Notes: generated from the letters alone by a model not told the origin. Numbered from the stretch's first letter, positions 18,627 to 28,567 are shown. The stretch is DNA of 64,000 nucleotides from Salinicola acroporae (GCF_003206615.1 NZ_PZJW01000006.1:186001-250000); one strand, 5' to 3'. Numbers and translations are program-made.

Positions 18627-20795
18627 ATGCGAAACAATCAACCAGTGACTGACCGGGAATTCGTGATCGACGATTCCGCTTACCTGATCTCGCGAACCGA
18701 TCTCAAGGGCCGGATTACCTATGCCAATCCGGCGTTCGTCGAGGTCAGCGGTTTCAGTCGTGAAGAACTGATCGGTGCGCCCCATAACATTGTCCGTCAT
18801 CCCGACATGCCCGCTGCGGCATTCGCGGACTTGTGGAAGACCCTCGAGAAGGGCGAAAACTGGTCGGGGGTGATCAAGAACCGTCGCAAGGATGGGTCTC
18901 ATTACTGGGTCCAGTCCACGGTCACCCCCATCACCGAGGACGGCAAGATTGCCGGCTACACCTCCGTTCGCACCAAGGTGGCCGACCAGCGTCGCCGGCT
19001 CGCCGAAAAGCACTACCCGATGCTGCTGGCGGGTCGCAAGCGGAGTGTCCGGCTCGACCGGGGAGAATTGAAGCCTCGAGGAGTCATTCCCGCACTTCGG
19101 CGTCTCAGCCTGCGCTCGCTGAAAGGGCGGCTGATCTCGATGATGGCGCTGGCGCTGATCGCGCTGGCCGTCAGTGGCGGTGTCTCGGTCTATGCCCTGC
19201 ATGAAAACGGCCAACGTCTGCAGGCGTTGACCGCCAATGGCCTCGAGGACCTGGCTCGACTGCAGAAGATCGACCAGTTGATGTCGAAAGGCCGGGATCT
19301 CGTCTCCAAGCCGGTCAGCAATCCGATGGCCGCCGACTTGGCGCCAATCAACGCGCAAGTCGATGCGCTCATCAGCGAATTGAACGATACCTGGGACGCC
19401 TATTATCAGAACCGGCCGATCAATCAGACGGCAGCGGCTGACACCTTTGCCGCCGACCTCGAGAGTTATCGGGACGACGGGCTGAAGGGAGTCATGGAGG
19501 CGCTCAACGGTGGTGACTTCTATCAATCCTACGTGGCCTACAACGATGTGCTGCAAGCCAACAGCGACAAGGCCAGCAGCGATCTCAACACGCTGGTCGA
19601 GGCAAAGCGGCAGAATGGCGCGGCGATGGCCGTCGACGCTGCTGAATCTCAGCGCACCACGATGGCCATCCTGCTTTCGCTGCTGGCAGCAGGGGCGATC
19701 ATGCTGCTGATCGTTGGCATAACCACCATTCGGGCAACGCTCAAACCGGTGCGCGAGGCGCTGGACTTCGCGCTGCAGATAGCCTCGGGCAACCTGGGCG
19801 CGACGCTGCGCCAACGTGGCAGCGATGAAATCGGCCGTCTGATCGGCGCGCTAAACAACATGCGCCAGAGCCTGGGGACGATCGTCGGCGACGTGAATTC
19901 GAACGTCGCCGTGGTGGTGCCGGCGACCCAAAATATCGCCAGTGGCAACGAGGATCTCTCCTCGCGTACCGAGCAGCAGGCGGCATCGCTGGCGGAGACT
20001 GCCACCAGCATGGAGCAGATGACGGCGACGGTGAAACAGAACGCCGACAATGCTCGGCAGGCCAGCCAGCTCGCCAACGGTGCCACCGATACCGTGCGCC
20101 GTAGTGGCCAGGTCATGGGCGAGGTCGTCGGGACCATGGGGCGGATCACCGATAGCTCACGCAAGGTCGCCGATATCGTCGGGGTCATCGATTCGATTGC
20201 GTTCCAGACCAACATTCTGGCGTTGAATGCCTCCGTCGAAGCGGCAAGGGCGGGGGAGCAAGGGAGAGGATTCGCAGTCGTGGCCAACGAGGTGCGCAAC
20301 CTGGCCAGCCGCAGTGCCGACGCCGCGAAGGAGATTCGTAACCTGATCGACAGCTCCAGCCAGGAAGTGGGACATGGTGCGGATCTGGTGCGCCAGGCAG
20401 AGGGGTCGATCGAGGAGGTCGTCAACGCGGTGACCCGCGTCAACGACATCATCAGCGAGATTTCCGCGGCTTCGGAAGAGCAGACCAGCGGCATCCAGCA
20501 GATCAGCCAGGCTGTCGCGCAGATGGACGAGGTGACCCAGCAGAACGCCGAGCGGGTGCAGACGACCGCTTCTTCCGCCGCAGAGCTGCGCGCCAGCGTC
20601 GAACATCTCTCTCTCTCGATCGCGGTCTTCCGGCTGGCGGGCGGTGGCGAGGAGCGTGTGACGAAGCGCGTTGATTCCCGGCTTGGCAAACACCCTGAGC
20701 GGCAGTTGGCAAAGCCCTCCCCGGTTACTGCCAAGTTGCCAGGTGCCGATCGGCATAACGTGAAGGATGACAACGAGGAGTGGGAGGCATTTTGA
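18627..20795 (+). CDS. Dual-sensor methyl-accepting chemotaxis protein (cytoplasmic PAS + periplasmic helical domain)
   Basis: The 722-residue receptor has an N-terminal Aer-like PAS domain (residues about 10-125: [46 protein letters not shown]). This is followed by a membrane helix at about 168-190, a periplasmic helical segment of about 155 residues, a second membrane helix at about 345-367, HAMP, and a full signalling hairpin. E. coli Aer has no periplasmic domain, so this protein combines an Aer-type redox/energy sensor with a Tar-like ligand sensor. It ends in EEWEAF, a WxxF CheR-tethering pentapeptide. cheR begins within its stop codon region. The PAS ligand (FAD or another) cannot be determined by eye. 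Confidence 0.92.
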   Translation: MRNNQPVTDREFVIDDSAYLISRTDLKGRITYANPAFVEVSGFSREELIGAPHNIVRHPDMPAAAFADLWKTLEKGENWSGVIKNRRKDGSHYWVQSTVTPITEDGKIAGYTSVRTKVADQRRRLAEKHYPMLLAGRKRSVRLDRGELKPRGVIPALRRLSLRSLKGRLISMMALALIALAVSGGVSVYALHENGQRLQALTANGLEDLARLQKIDQLMSKGRDLVSKPVSNPMAADLAPINAQVDALISELNDTWDAYYQNRPINQTAAADTFAADLESYRDDGLKGVMEALNGGDFYQSYVAYNDVLQANSDKASSDLNTLVEAKRQNGAAMAVDAAESQRTTMAILLSLLAAGAIMLLIVGITTIRATLKPVREALDFALQIASGNLGATLRQRGSDEIGRLIGALNNMRQSLGTIVGDVNSNVAVVVPATQNIASGNEDLSSRTEQQAASLAETATSMEQMTATVKQNADNARQASQLANGATDTVRRSGQVMGEVVGTMGRITDSSRKVADIVGVIDSIAFQTNILALNASVEAARAGEQGRGFAVVANEVRNLASRSADAAKEIRNLIDSSSQEVGHGADLVRQAEGSIEEVVNAVTRVNDIISEISAASEEQTSGIQQISQAVAQMDEVTQQNAERVQTTASSAAELRASVEHLSLSIAVFRLAGGGEERVTKRVDSRLGKHPERQLAKPSPVTAKLPGADRHNVKDDNEEWEAF

Positions 20796-20809
20796 AAACC
20801 GAGGCGGTC

Positions 20810-21712
20810 ATGTTCTCAGCACCCGGCAAGCGTGATGGTGGCGACGAGGGTGCCGTACGTTTCACTCGAGATCTCGACTTTACCCCACGCGACTTCGAGC
20901 GGGTCCGGGACCTGATCTACCGTCGTGCCGGTATCGTCATGGCGGAAAACAAACGTGAAATGGTCTATAGCCGGTTGGCAAAGCGCTTGCGCCTGCATGG
21001 CATGACTCGCTTCGGTGACTATCTCGACAGGCTAGAAGTCCGTTCGGATTCCGAGGAGTGGGAGGCTTTCACCAACGCGCTGACCACTAACCTGACTGCC
21101 TTTTTCCGCGAGGCGCATCACTTCCCGGCGCTGGCCGAAGAGATACGTCGTCGCGGCACCGGCATCAAGATCTGGTGTGCCGGGGCGTCGACCGGCGAAG
21201 AACCCTATTCGCTGGCGATGACGGTAAAGGAGACACTGGGCGCGGCTGCCTCCCAGGTGAAGATCCTGGCGACCGACATCGATACCGAGGCGTTGAACAC
21301 GGCGCGGGCCGGTGTGTATTCGCTGGAAACGGTGGAGAAGCTTGGCGAGGCCCGCTGTCGCCAATTCTTCCAACGCGGCAGCGGTGCCCGTGCCGGCAAG
21401 GCCAGGGTGCGTCCGGAACTCGCCGCGATGATCGACTTTCGCCCGCTCAACCTGGTCACCGGGTCCTGGTCGATCAACGGGCCGTTCGACATCATCTTCT
21501 GTCGTAACGTCATGATCTACTTCGACAAGGAGACTCAGGCCGAGATCCTTCGCCGCTTCGCCGCCCAGTTGAAACCCGATGGGTTGCTGTTCGCCGGCCA
21601 CTCGGAGAACTTCTCCTTCCTGAGTCAGGCTTTCCGTTTGCGAGGGCAGACCGTCTATACGTTGGCATCGCCGTCATCGCGAGTCGTGCCTGATGCGAGG
21701 ATTGAACGGTGA
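20810..21712 (+). CDS. cheR: Chemoreceptor methyltransferase CheR
   Basis: CheR methylates glutamates on receptors using SAM. The protein has the N-terminal all-helical domain ([20 protein letters not shown], then [14 protein letters not shown]) and the SAM-binding domain with [31 protein letters not shown] and [13 protein letters not shown]. Start choice is uncertain: the ATG at 20810 has GAGG five bases before it (300 residues), while a TTG at 20792 overlaps the MCP stop (TTGA) and has GGGAGG in front, and a GTG lies at 20780. The stop overlaps the GTG start of cheB. This places methyltransferase and methylesterase in one unit with the pentapeptide receptor they act on. Confidence 0.95.
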   Translation: MFSAPGKRDGGDEGAVRFTRDLDFTPRDFERVRDLIYRRAGIVMAENKREMVYSRLAKRLRLHGMTRFGDYLDRLEVRSDSEEWEAFTNALTTNLTAFFREAHHFPALAEEIRRRGTGIKIWCAGASTGEEPYSLAMTVKETLGAAASQVKILATDIDTEALNTARAGVYSLETVEKLGEARCRQFFQRGSGARAGKARVRPELAAMIDFRPLNLVTGSWSINGPFDIIFCRNVMIYFDKETQAEILRRFAAQLKPDGLLFAGHSENFSFLSQAFRLRGQTVYTLASPSSRVVPDARIER

Positions 21713-22773
21713 AACCGATGATCAAAGTGCTATGTGTCGACGACTCGGCGCTCATACGGGATCTGATGACCAAGATCATCAACGACCAACCGGACATGAC
21801 CGTGGTTGCCACGGCGCCCGACCCCCTCGTCGCACGCGATCTGATCAAGCGGCACAATCCCGACGTGTTGACGCTGGACGTCGAGATGCCGCGCATGGAC
21901 GGATTGGATTTCCTGGAACGGTTGATGCGGCTGCGGCCCATGCCGGTATTGATGGTCTCCTCCCTGACGAAACGCGGTTCCGAAATCACCCTCAAGGCGC
22001 TGGAGCTGGGCGCGGTCGACTTCGTGGCCAAGCCGGAAGTCGGCATCCGCGAGGGAATGATGGAATACGCGGGAATGATCGCCGACAAGATCCGGGCTGC
22101 CGCCCAGGCGCGCCCGCGACAGCAGGGGCGAATGATGGAGTCCGGCGCGCCCCGGGAAGTCCTGAAGGCGCCGATGCTCTCGAGCGAGAAGATCATCATC
22201 ATCGGCGCATCGACCGGCGGCACCGAAGCGATTCGCCAGGTCATCGAGCCGCTCCCGGCCAACAGCCCGGCGGTGCTGATCACCCAGCACATGCCGGGTG
22301 GCTTCACCCGCTCTTTCGCGGAACGGCTCGACCGCCTCTGCCGAGTCACGGTCAAGGAAGCCGAAGCCGGCGAGCGGGTCCTGCCGGGACATGTCTACAT
22401 CGCGCCGGGAGACTGGCATATGCGCCTGACTCGCTCGGGGGCGAACTACGTAATCGCGCTCGACGACGGGCCGCCCGTCAATCGGCATCGCCCTTCGGTC
22501 GATGTGCTGTTCGAATCCGCGGCGACCTGCGCGGGTCGAAATGCACTGGGTGTCATCCTCACCGGGATGGGGCGTGACGGGGCGGCGGGCCTGTTGAAGA
22601 TGCGCGAGGCGGGCGCCCACACGGTGGCGCAGAACGAGGCAAGCTGTGTGGTATTCGGCATGCCGAAGGAGGCCATTGCGCTGGGCGGCGCGACCGAAAC
22701 CATCGGGCTGCAGGACATCGCGGGTCATCTGGTCCAGCAGATGCACGCAGCGGGGCGCGCGCAGCGCGTATAA
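21709..22773 (+). CDS. cheB: Chemotaxis methylesterase/response regulator CheB
   Basis: CheB removes receptor methyl groups and deamidates receptor glutamines when phosphorylated by CheA. The 354-residue protein begins at a GTG overlapping the cheR stop. The receiver domain has DD at 11-12, the phosphoacceptor Asp57 in [11 protein letters not shown], and KP at 108-109. The esterase domain has the catalytic triad at expected places: Ser168 (GASTGG), His194 (TQHMPGGF) and Asp290 (TGMGRDG), each four residues after its E. coli counterpart. The stop codon is part of the -35 element of the cheY promoter. Confidence 0.97.
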   Translation: MKPMIKVLCVDDSALIRDLMTKIINDQPDMTVVATAPDPLVARDLIKRHNPDVLTLDVEMPRMDGLDFLERLMRLRPMPVLMVSSLTKRGSEITLKALELGAVDFVAKPEVGIREGMMEYAGMIADKIRAAAQARPRQQGRMMESGAPREVLKAPMLSSEKIIIIGASTGGTEAIRQVIEPLPANSPAVLITQHMPGGFTRSFAERLDRLCRVTVKEAEAGERVLPGHVYIAPGDWHMRLTRSGANYVIALDDGPPVNRHRPSVDVLFESAATCAGRNALGVILTGMGRDGAAGLLKMREAGAHTVAQNEASCVVFGMPKEAIALGGATETIGLQDIAGHLVQQMHAAGRAQRV

Positions 22774-22797
22774 AGCAAGTGGGCTCGCTGCCGATAA
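22771..22797 (+). promoter_or_regulatory. Sigma-28 promoter of cheYZ, overlapping the cheB stop
   Basis: TAAAGCAA, 11 bases, GCCGATAA. Core -35, spacer and -10 are ideal. The TAA of the -35 is the cheB stop codon. The cheY ATG is 40 bases downstream. Confidence 0.9.
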
Positions 22798-22837
22798 TTC
22801 TCAGCAGGCCCGCCAAACGATTCGATGAGGACAGACG

Positions 22838-23227
22838 ATGGCTGACAAGAACATGAGCATTCTGGTAGTGGACGATTTCCCGACCATGCGTCGGATCGTC
22901 CGCAGTCTGCTCAAGGAACTCGGGTTCGAGAACGTGGACGAAGCCGAGGATGGTCAGGAAGCCCTGACCAAGCTGAGGGCCGGCGGCTTCGAGTTCGTGG
23001 TTTCCGACTGGAACATGCCCAATCTCGACGGTCTGGAGATGCTCAAGGAGATTCGCCAGGACCCGAAGCTTTCGTCGTTGCCGGTGTTGATGGTGACGGC
23101 CGAGGCCAAGAAAGAGAACATCATCGCGGCTGCCCAGGCGGGTGCCAATGGTTATGTCGTGAAACCGTTCACCGCCGCGACGCTCGAAGAAAAACTCAAT
23201 AAAATTTTCGAAAAGTTGGGCAAATAA
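22838..23227 (+). CDS. cheY: Chemotaxis response regulator CheY
   Basis: Phosphorylated CheY binds the flagellar switch (FliM) and reverses rotation. The 129-residue protein is a single receiver domain with residues numbered as in E. coli CheY: Asp12/Asp13 ([10 protein letters not shown]), phosphoacceptor Asp57 ([11 protein letters not shown]), Thr87 ([10 protein letters not shown]) and Lys109 (YVVKPF). It is followed after about 20 bases by cheZ, and it has its own sigma-28 promoter. Confidence 0.97.
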   Translation: MADKNMSILVVDDFPTMRRIVRSLLKELGFENVDEAEDGQEALTKLRAGGFEFVVSDWNMPNLDGLEMLKEIRQDPKLSSLPVLMVTAEAKKENIIAAAQAGANGYVVKPFTAATLEEKLNKIFEKLGK

Positions 23228-23246
23228 CGCCTCGGGAGGGGAGACC

Positions 23247-23915
23247 ATGAGTAGTGCCAATCCTCAAGCCAGAGTTGCCGAAAGCGTGGCGCCCGACGAC
23301 CTGATCCACAGAATTGGTCACCTGACCCGCATGCTGCGTGAGAACATGCGCGAGCTGGGTCTCGACAAGGAAGTGGAAAAAGCGGCCCAGGCCATTCCCG
23401 ACGCCCGCGATCGGCTCAGCTACGTCGCGTCGATGACCGAGCAGGCCGCGGAGCGCGCGCTCAACGCCATCGATCATGCTCAGCCTATCCAGAACACGCT
23501 GGAGAGCGAGGCGGTCGCGCTCGACAAGCGCTGGGATGCCTGGTTCGCCGAACCCAAGGCGCTTGACGAAGCCAAGATGCTGGTGAAGGACACCCGTTCC
23601 TACCTGCAGACCGTGCCGAAGCAGACCAGTGCCACCAATGCGCAGTTGCTCGAGATCATGATGGCGCAGGACTTCCAGGACCTCACCGGTCAAGTCATCA
23701 AGAGAATGATGGAGGTGATCCACGAGATCGAGCAGCAGTTGCTCCAGGTCCTGATCGACAACGCTCCCGAGGGATCCGACCGCCGGGAACAGGCCGCGCT
23801 GTCATCGTCACAGTCAAACTCTCTGCTGAACGGGCCCCAGATCAACCCCCAAGCCGCCGATGTGGTCAGCAGTCAGGACCAGGTGGACGACTTGCTCGAC
23901 AGCCTGGGATTCTGA
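23247..23915 (+). CDS. cheZ: CheY-P phosphatase CheZ
   Basis: CheZ dephosphorylates CheY-P. The 222-residue protein has the long helical hairpin and the active-site motif [18 protein letters not shown], in which Asp145 and Gln149 correspond to the catalytic pair Asp143/Gln147 of E. coli. The C-terminal CheY-binding peptide is also present ([14 protein letters not shown], like the enteric [12 protein letters not shown]), joined by a flexible Ser/Gln-rich linker. Together with FlhDC and FlhE this is a beta/gamma-proteobacterial arrangement. A hairpin pair lies just downstream. Confidence 0.97.
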   Translation: MSSANPQARVAESVAPDDLIHRIGHLTRMLRENMRELGLDKEVEKAAQAIPDARDRLSYVASMTEQAAERALNAIDHAQPIQNTLESEAVALDKRWDAWFAEPKALDEAKMLVKDTRSYLQTVPKQTSATNAQLLEIMMAQDFQDLTGQVIKRMMEVIHEIEQQLLQVLIDNAPEGSDRREQAALSSSQSNSLLNGPQINPQAADVVSSQDQVDDLLDSLGF

Positions 23916-23968
23916 CGGCGACCACGCGCGCTACCGGGCGTTTCATCCTTCCCACATTCTCTCCCCCC

Positions 23969-24004
23969 GAAATAGCAGGGCGAACGCGCTGCTATTTCGC
24001 CCTT
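23969..24004 (+). terminator. Hairpin(s) between cheZ and flhB
   Basis: GAAATAGCAG (23969-23978) pairs perfectly with CTGCTATTTC (23989-23998) around a 10-base loop. A second, mutually exclusive stem AGGGCGAA/TTCGCCCT uses the loop of the first and ends directly before TTTG. Either could end cheYZ transcription, and the switch between them could act as an attenuator ahead of flhB. Confidence 0.6.
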
Positions 24005-24066
24005 TGAACTGTACTCTCACCGAGCAAAATAGCGTCCATCCAATCATTCCCGGGCGGGACGCGCGC

Positions 24067-25230
24067 TTGGCCGAACAGAACGACAGCGATCAGGAAAAGA
24101 CGGAACCAGCGACTCCCCGGCGCATCGAGAAAGCGCGCGAGGAGGGGCAGGTGGCGCGCTCTCGCGAGCTCGCCACCTTCCTGCTGCTGGTCAGTGGCGT
24201 GCTCGGACTCTGGATCATGGGCAACAACCTCTATGACGAATTGGGCATCGTCATGGAGCAGGCCTTTCTTTTCGACCACGGGTTAGCGTTCGACACGGCC
24301 CGCATGCTGAGCCATGTCTGGTCGATGGGCGAACATACCCTGATCGCCTTGCTGCCGCTTTTCCTGCTGTTCACGGTGGCGGCAATTCTCGGCCCGACGA
24401 TGTTGGGCGGCTGGTTGCTGTCGGCCAAGTCCCTCAAGCCTCAATTGAGCAAGCTCAACCCGCTCAAGGGGTTGAAGCGAATGTTCTCGACCCAGGCGTT
24501 GGCGGAGCTGGCCAAGGCAATCGCCAAGTCGGTCCTGGTCGGTGGCGTGGGAGTGGCCTATCTGTGGACACAGCGCGACACCTTGCTCGCCCTGATGGAG
24601 ATGCCGATCCAGCAGGCGCTGGCGACGGCCATGAGGATGGCGGCCGTGGGGTGCGCGCTCATCGTGACGTCGCTGCTGCTGGTCATCCTGATCGACGTTC
24701 CCTACCAGATTTGGAGCCACAACAAGAAATTGCGGATGAGCCGCGAGGACATTCGGCAGGAGCACAAAGAGACGGAGGGGGATCCCCACGTCAAGGGGCG
24801 CATCCGCTCGCAGCAGCAGGCCATGGCAAGGCGGCGGATGATGAGCAAGGTGCCCACGGCTGACGTGATCGTGACCAACCCCACTCATTATGCGGTCGCG
24901 CTGAGCTATCAACAGGATGCTATGTCCGCCCCGATCGTCATCGCCAAGGGTGCCGATCAGGTGGCTGCCAGAATCCGAGAACTCGGCGACGAAAATCGCG
25001 TGCCACGCCTGGAAGCCCCGCCGCTGGCTCGCGCGCTTTACCATCATGTCGATCTCGACCAGGAAATTCCGGGCGATCTCTATACCGCGGTAGCTGAAGT
25101 CCTGGCCTGGGCGTTCCGCCTCAAGCAGGTCGAAAGCGATGGTGGAGAGGTGCCGGCGGCCCCTCGTGACTTACCCGTGCCAACAGCGCTCGATGATGCG
25201 GCACCGGATTCATCCAAGGAGAGTGAATGA
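24067..25230 (+). CDS. flhB: Flagellar export switch protein FlhB
   Basis: FlhB is the export-apparatus component whose autocleaved cytoplasmic domain switches secretion from hook to filament substrates. The start is placed at a TTG at 24067 (387 residues), giving M(L)AEQNDSDQEKTEPATPRR, the standard FlhB N-terminus; no ATG fits. Four membrane segments occupy about residues 30-215. The cytoplasmic domain has the autocleavage motif NPTH near residue 271 (VIVTNPTHYAVALSY), then APIVIAKGADQVAARIREL and LARALYHHVDLDQEIP. The C-terminal tail is somewhat extended and acidic. It overlaps flhA by ATGA. Confidence 0.96.
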   Translation: MAEQNDSDQEKTEPATPRRIEKAREEGQVARSRELATFLLLVSGVLGLWIMGNNLYDELGIVMEQAFLFDHGLAFDTARMLSHVWSMGEHTLIALLPLFLLFTVAAILGPTMLGGWLLSAKSLKPQLSKLNPLKGLKRMFSTQALAELAKAIAKSVLVGGVGVAYLWTQRDTLLALMEMPIQQALATAMRMAAVGCALIVTSLLLVILIDVPYQIWSHNKKLRMSREDIRQEHKETEGDPHVKGRIRSQQQAMARRRMMSKVPTADVIVTNPTHYAVALSYQQDAMSAPIVIAKGADQVAARIRELGDENRVPRLEAPPLARALYHHVDLDQEIPGDLYTAVAEVLAWAFRLKQVESDGGEVPAAPRDLPVPTALDDAAPDSSKESE

Positions 25231-27311
25231 ACGCGCTCAGCCAGTGGTTCGGTCAGCGCAAGTGGCCGGCAGACACGCAGTACAAGGTGCTCGCGGGCCC
25301 CGTACTGATCATCATGATATTGAGCATGATGATCCTGCCGTTGCCGCCATTCGCGCTCGATCTGTTCTTCACCTTCAACATCGCGCTGTCGATCATGGTG
25401 CTGCTGGTCAGTATGTTCACCGAGAAACCGCTGGATTTCGCGGCTTTCCCGGCGGTGCTGCTGTTCTCGACGCTGCTGCGGCTGTCACTGAACGTGGCCT
25501 CGACCCGCGTGGTACTGATGGAAGGGCACCAGGGCGGCGATGCCGCAGGCAAGGTGATCGAGGCCTTCGGCGAGTTCCTGATCGGGGGCAATTTCGCCGT
25601 CGGTCTGGTGGTGTTCCTGATTCTCGTCGTCATCAATTTCATGGTCATCACCAAGGGCGCCGGGCGTATCGCCGAGGTCGGGGCTCGCTTCACGCTGGAT
25701 TCCATGCCAGGCAAGCAGATGGCGATCGATGCCGATCTCAACGCCGGCCTCATCGGTGAGGAAGAGGCACGCAGACGCCGTACCGAAATCAATCAGGAAT
25801 CGGAGTTCTACGGCTCCATGGATGGTGCGAGCAAGTTCGTTCGCGGTGATGCCATGGCCGGGCTCTTGATCATGGTCATCAACCTGATCGGCGGGCTGAT
25901 GATTGGTGTCGCCCAGCATGGCCTGCCCTTCGGAGAGGCCGTGAAGACCTATACCCTGCTGACGGTGGGAGACGGACTGGTTGCCCAGATTCCGGCGCTG
26001 GTGATCTCGACCGCGGCGGGTGTCACGGTGTCGCGGGTCAACACCGACCAGGACGTCGGCCAGCAACTGCTGAGCCAATTGTTCAACAACCCGCGAGTGA
26101 TGTTTCTCGCTGCCGGCGTGATGGGGCTGCTCGGCATGATCCCCGGTATGCCTAACGTCGTGTTTCTGCTGTTTGCCGTCGTGCTGGCAGCGCTGGGATG
26201 GTGGATCCTTCGGCGTGAACAGGTCCAGGCGGTCCGCTCGGTGGAGGAGAGAGCGCCACCTGCAGTGCAGGAGACGCCCGAGGCGAGCTGGGACGATGTG
26301 CAACTGGTCGATACCCTGGGGCTGGAGGTAGGGCATCGTCTGATCCCGCTGGTGGATCAGCGCCAGAAGGGAGAACTGCTCGGGCGAATCAAAAGCGTGC
26401 GCAAGAAGTTCGCCCAGGATGTCGGCTTTCTGCCGTCGGTGGTGCATATCCGCGACAATCTCGAGCTCAACCCCAATGCGTACGTGATCACCCTGAAGGG
26501 GGTGGAAGTCGGGCGGGCGGAGGCGTTCCCGGGCAAGTGGCTAGCCATCGACCCCGGCCAGGTTTCCGGTGCCATCGAGGGCAGTCGTACCCAGGATCCG
26601 GCATTCGGGCTGACGGCTTACTGGATCGAGACGGCCCAGCGTGAGCGTGCGCAGATCTACGGCTATACCGTCGTCGATGCCAGTACGGTAATCGCGACCC
26701 ATCTCAATCACCTGCTGCACGAAAACGCCGGCGACATGCTGGGCCGGGCCGAGGTCCAGCAACTGCTGGACAAGGTTGCCGAACACCAGAAATCGCTGGT
26801 GGAAGACGTGGTGCCCAAGCTGCTGCCGCTGACGTCGCTCCAGCGCATCCTGCAGAATCTGCTGGCCGAGGATGTCCCGATTCGCGACATGCACACGATT
26901 CTCGATGTGCTGGCGGAATACGCGCCGCAGCAGTCGGATGCCAACGAGCTGACCGCCCTGGTGCGGGTCGCGCTGGGTCGAGCGATCACCCAGCAGTGGT
27001 TCCCGGGTCGCGACTCGATGCATGTCATGAGTCTCGAGCCCAGGCTGGAGCAGGTTCTTACCCAGGCGCTCAACAACGGCGGTGCGCTTGAGCCGGGGCT
27101 GGCCGATACCCTGATGCAGCAGACGGCTGCCGCGGTCGAGCGCCAGCAGAGCCGGGACGAACCGACCGTGCTGGTGGTGCAGCATGGGTTGCGCGCGTTG
27201 CTTTCACGCTTCCTGCGCCGCCAGATCAAGTCGCTGGTGGTGCTCTCGCAAGCGGAGATTCCAGACGATCGTAATCTGCGGGTCACCACCACCATTGGCG
27301 CACCGTCATGA
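25227..27311 (+). CDS. flhA: Flagellar export gate protein FlhA
   Basis: FlhA forms the nonameric export gate, couples proton flow to secretion and receives chaperone-substrate complexes. The 694-residue protein has an N-terminal membrane half with the FHIPEP hallmarks (DLFFTFNIALSIMVLLVSMFT, TLLRLSLNVASTRVVLMEGH, ITKGAGRIAEVGARFTLDSMPGKQMAIDADLNAGLI). The C-terminal cytoplasmic domain follows, from about residue 345, with GRAEVQQLLDKV and PIRDMHTILDVLAEYAP. Length is as in E. coli (692). It overlaps both flhB and flhE. Confidence 0.98.
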   Translation: MNALSQWFGQRKWPADTQYKVLAGPVLIIMILSMMILPLPPFALDLFFTFNIALSIMVLLVSMFTEKPLDFAAFPAVLLFSTLLRLSLNVASTRVVLMEGHQGGDAAGKVIEAFGEFLIGGNFAVGLVVFLILVVINFMVITKGAGRIAEVGARFTLDSMPGKQMAIDADLNAGLIGEEEARRRRTEINQESEFYGSMDGASKFVRGDAMAGLLIMVINLIGGLMIGVAQHGLPFGEAVKTYTLLTVGDGLVAQIPALVISTAAGVTVSRVNTDQDVGQQLLSQLFNNPRVMFLAAGVMGLLGMIPGMPNVVFLLFAVVLAALGWWILRREQVQAVRSVEERAPPAVQETPEASWDDVQLVDTLGLEVGHRLIPLVDQRQKGELLGRIKSVRKKFAQDVGFLPSVVHIRDNLELNPNAYVITLKGVEVGRAEAFPGKWLAIDPGQVSGAIEGSRTQDPAFGLTAYWIETAQRERAQIYGYTVVDASTVIATHLNHLLHENAGDMLGRAEVQQLLDKVAEHQKSLVEDVVPKLLPLTSLQRILQNLLAEDVPIRDMHTILDVLAEYAPQQSDANELTALVRVALGRAITQQWFPGRDSMHVMSLEPRLEQVLTQALNNGGALEPGLADTLMQQTAAAVERQQSRDEPTVLVVQHGLRALLSRFLRRQIKSLVVLSQAEIPDDRNLRVTTTIGAPS

Positions 27312-27733
27312 ACCGTCGACGCGCGCTAGCATCATGGCGCATCGTGCTGGGCGCGATCGTCGCATGGCCCATCGCGTTGGCCTGGGCTGCCCAGGGGACC
27401 TGGGTGGTGCCGTTGCCAGGCCAGACCGTGGTGATGTCGGAGCGCCCGCTGGCGGGCGTCGAGATCCAGCCGCCGCCATCCCTCGCGGAGGCGAGTATCG
27501 ATCGTGTCCGCTGGACGTTCCATACCGATACGCCTGCTCCGGCGTTGAAGGCCTGGCTATGCCAGCAGACGTTCTGCCTGCCGCTCGTCGGACGTCAGGG
27601 GGAAACGCTGCGCTTCTCGGGACGTTCGGCCGCCAGCCCGTTTCGGCTGCGGTTCCAGCTGCCGGTCACGGATCACGGCGTCGACAGGGTAAGAGTCTCG
27701 GCCAGCCAGTTGATCATCGATTATCGTGGGTAG
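27308..27733 (+). CDS. flhE: Flagellar protein FlhE
   Basis: FlhE is a periplasmic protein of enteric-type flagellar systems; in E. coli and Salmonella it has been tied to preventing proton leakage through the export gate. The 141-residue protein starts with an Arg-rich n-region and a hydrophobic stretch ending in an AWA-type cleavage site near residue 27 (a signal peptide). It then has the FlhE pattern GTWVVPLPGQTVVMSERPL, a WLCQQTFCLPL Cys pair, and SPFRLRFQLPV. It overlaps flhA by ATGA, completing flhBAE. Confidence 0.88.
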   Translation: MNRRRALASWRIVLGAIVAWPIALAWAAQGTWVVPLPGQTVVMSERPLAGVEIQPPPSLAEASIDRVRWTFHTDTPAPALKAWLCQQTFCLPLVGRQGETLRFSGRSAASPFRLRFQLPVTDHGVDRVRVSASQLIIDYRG

Positions 27734-27863
27734 CGCCGATAAACAACCGAAATAGCCGCCGGATAACGGGCAGTTTGCCGTCTTGGCTCGGCATGCGGGC
27801 GGCATAATGATGTCATTGGGTCATGCGTTTCGATGACCGTGGGTTTTTGGACGAGGCCATTCG

Positions 27864-28562
27864 ATGTATACCGCACAAGGCAAAATCGATCAGCACGCAG
27901 TGATTGAGCAGTACTTGCCGATGGTGAGGCGCCACGCGCTCTCCCTTCAAGTGCGCCTGCCCGCCAGCGTGGAGCTCGACGATCTCATCCAGGCAGGAAT
28001 GCTGGGCCTGCTGGATGCCATGGGCCGTTACGACGATGCCCATGGCGCCAGCTTCTCGACCTATGCCAATCAGCGAATTCGCGGCGCCATGATCGATGAA
28101 CTCCGCAGTCGTGACTGGATGCCGCGGAGCGTGCGGCGTAGTGCCAGAGCCCTGGATCAGGCGGTGAGAAGGCTGGAGCAGCAGCTCGGCCGTGCCCCGG
28201 AAGAGCGTGAGATAGCTCGCGAGATGGGGATATCCCGCGACGAATACCATCAACTGCTGACGGACGCCAACAACGGATTTCTGCTGGCGTACGACGAGAG
28301 CGATAGCGAGAACGGCGTAACGGCGGTTTCCGAAGGGGGCCCGCCATCGCCGCTGGAGGCGCTCCTCGACGCAGATAACCGGGCCAACGTCATGGCGGCG
28401 ATCGATGCGCTACCGGAACGCGAGAAACTGCTGCTGGGGCTCTATTATCAGGAAGAGCTCAACCTCAAGGAGATCGGCGCTGTGCTCGGCGTCAGTGAGT
28501 CCCGGGTCTGCCAACTGCACAGCCAGGCGGTGTCCCGGCTGAGAAGCCGGCTCAATCACTGA
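27864..28562 (+). CDS. fliA: RNA polymerase sigma factor FliA (sigma-28)
   Basis: FliA directs transcription of late flagellar and chemotaxis genes and would recognise the GCCGATAA promoters seen in this window. The 232-residue protein has region 2 (VELDDLIQAGMLGLLDAMGRYD, then FSTYANQRIRGAMIDELRSRDW, the classic FliA block), region 3 and region 4 with its helix-turn-helix (LNLKEIGAVLGVSESRVCQLHSQAV). Length is as in E. coli FliA (239). It is placed after flhE with a 130-base gap. Its anti-sigma factor FlgM is not in the window. Confidence 0.97.
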   Translation: MYTAQGKIDQHAVIEQYLPMVRRHALSLQVRLPASVELDDLIQAGMLGLLDAMGRYDDAHGASFSTYANQRIRGAMIDELRSRDWMPRSVRRSARALDQAVRRLEQQLGRAPEEREIAREMGISRDEYHQLLTDANNGFLLAYDESDSENGVTAVSEGGPPSPLEALLDADNRANVMAAIDALPEREKLLLGLYYQEELNLKEIGAVLGVSESRVCQLHSQAVSRLRSRLNH

Positions 28563-28567
28563 TCGCG

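Noticed and set aside
23860-24066. FlhB start at an upstream ATG at 23860
   Set aside because: It lies inside cheZ and the resulting extension has no resemblance to FlhB; the TTG at 24067 restores the conserved AEQNDSDQEKTE start.
27734-27863. Sigma-54 promoter before fliA
   Set aside because: A TGGC...TGC pair occurs, but the GG-GC distance is two bases too short for sigma-54.
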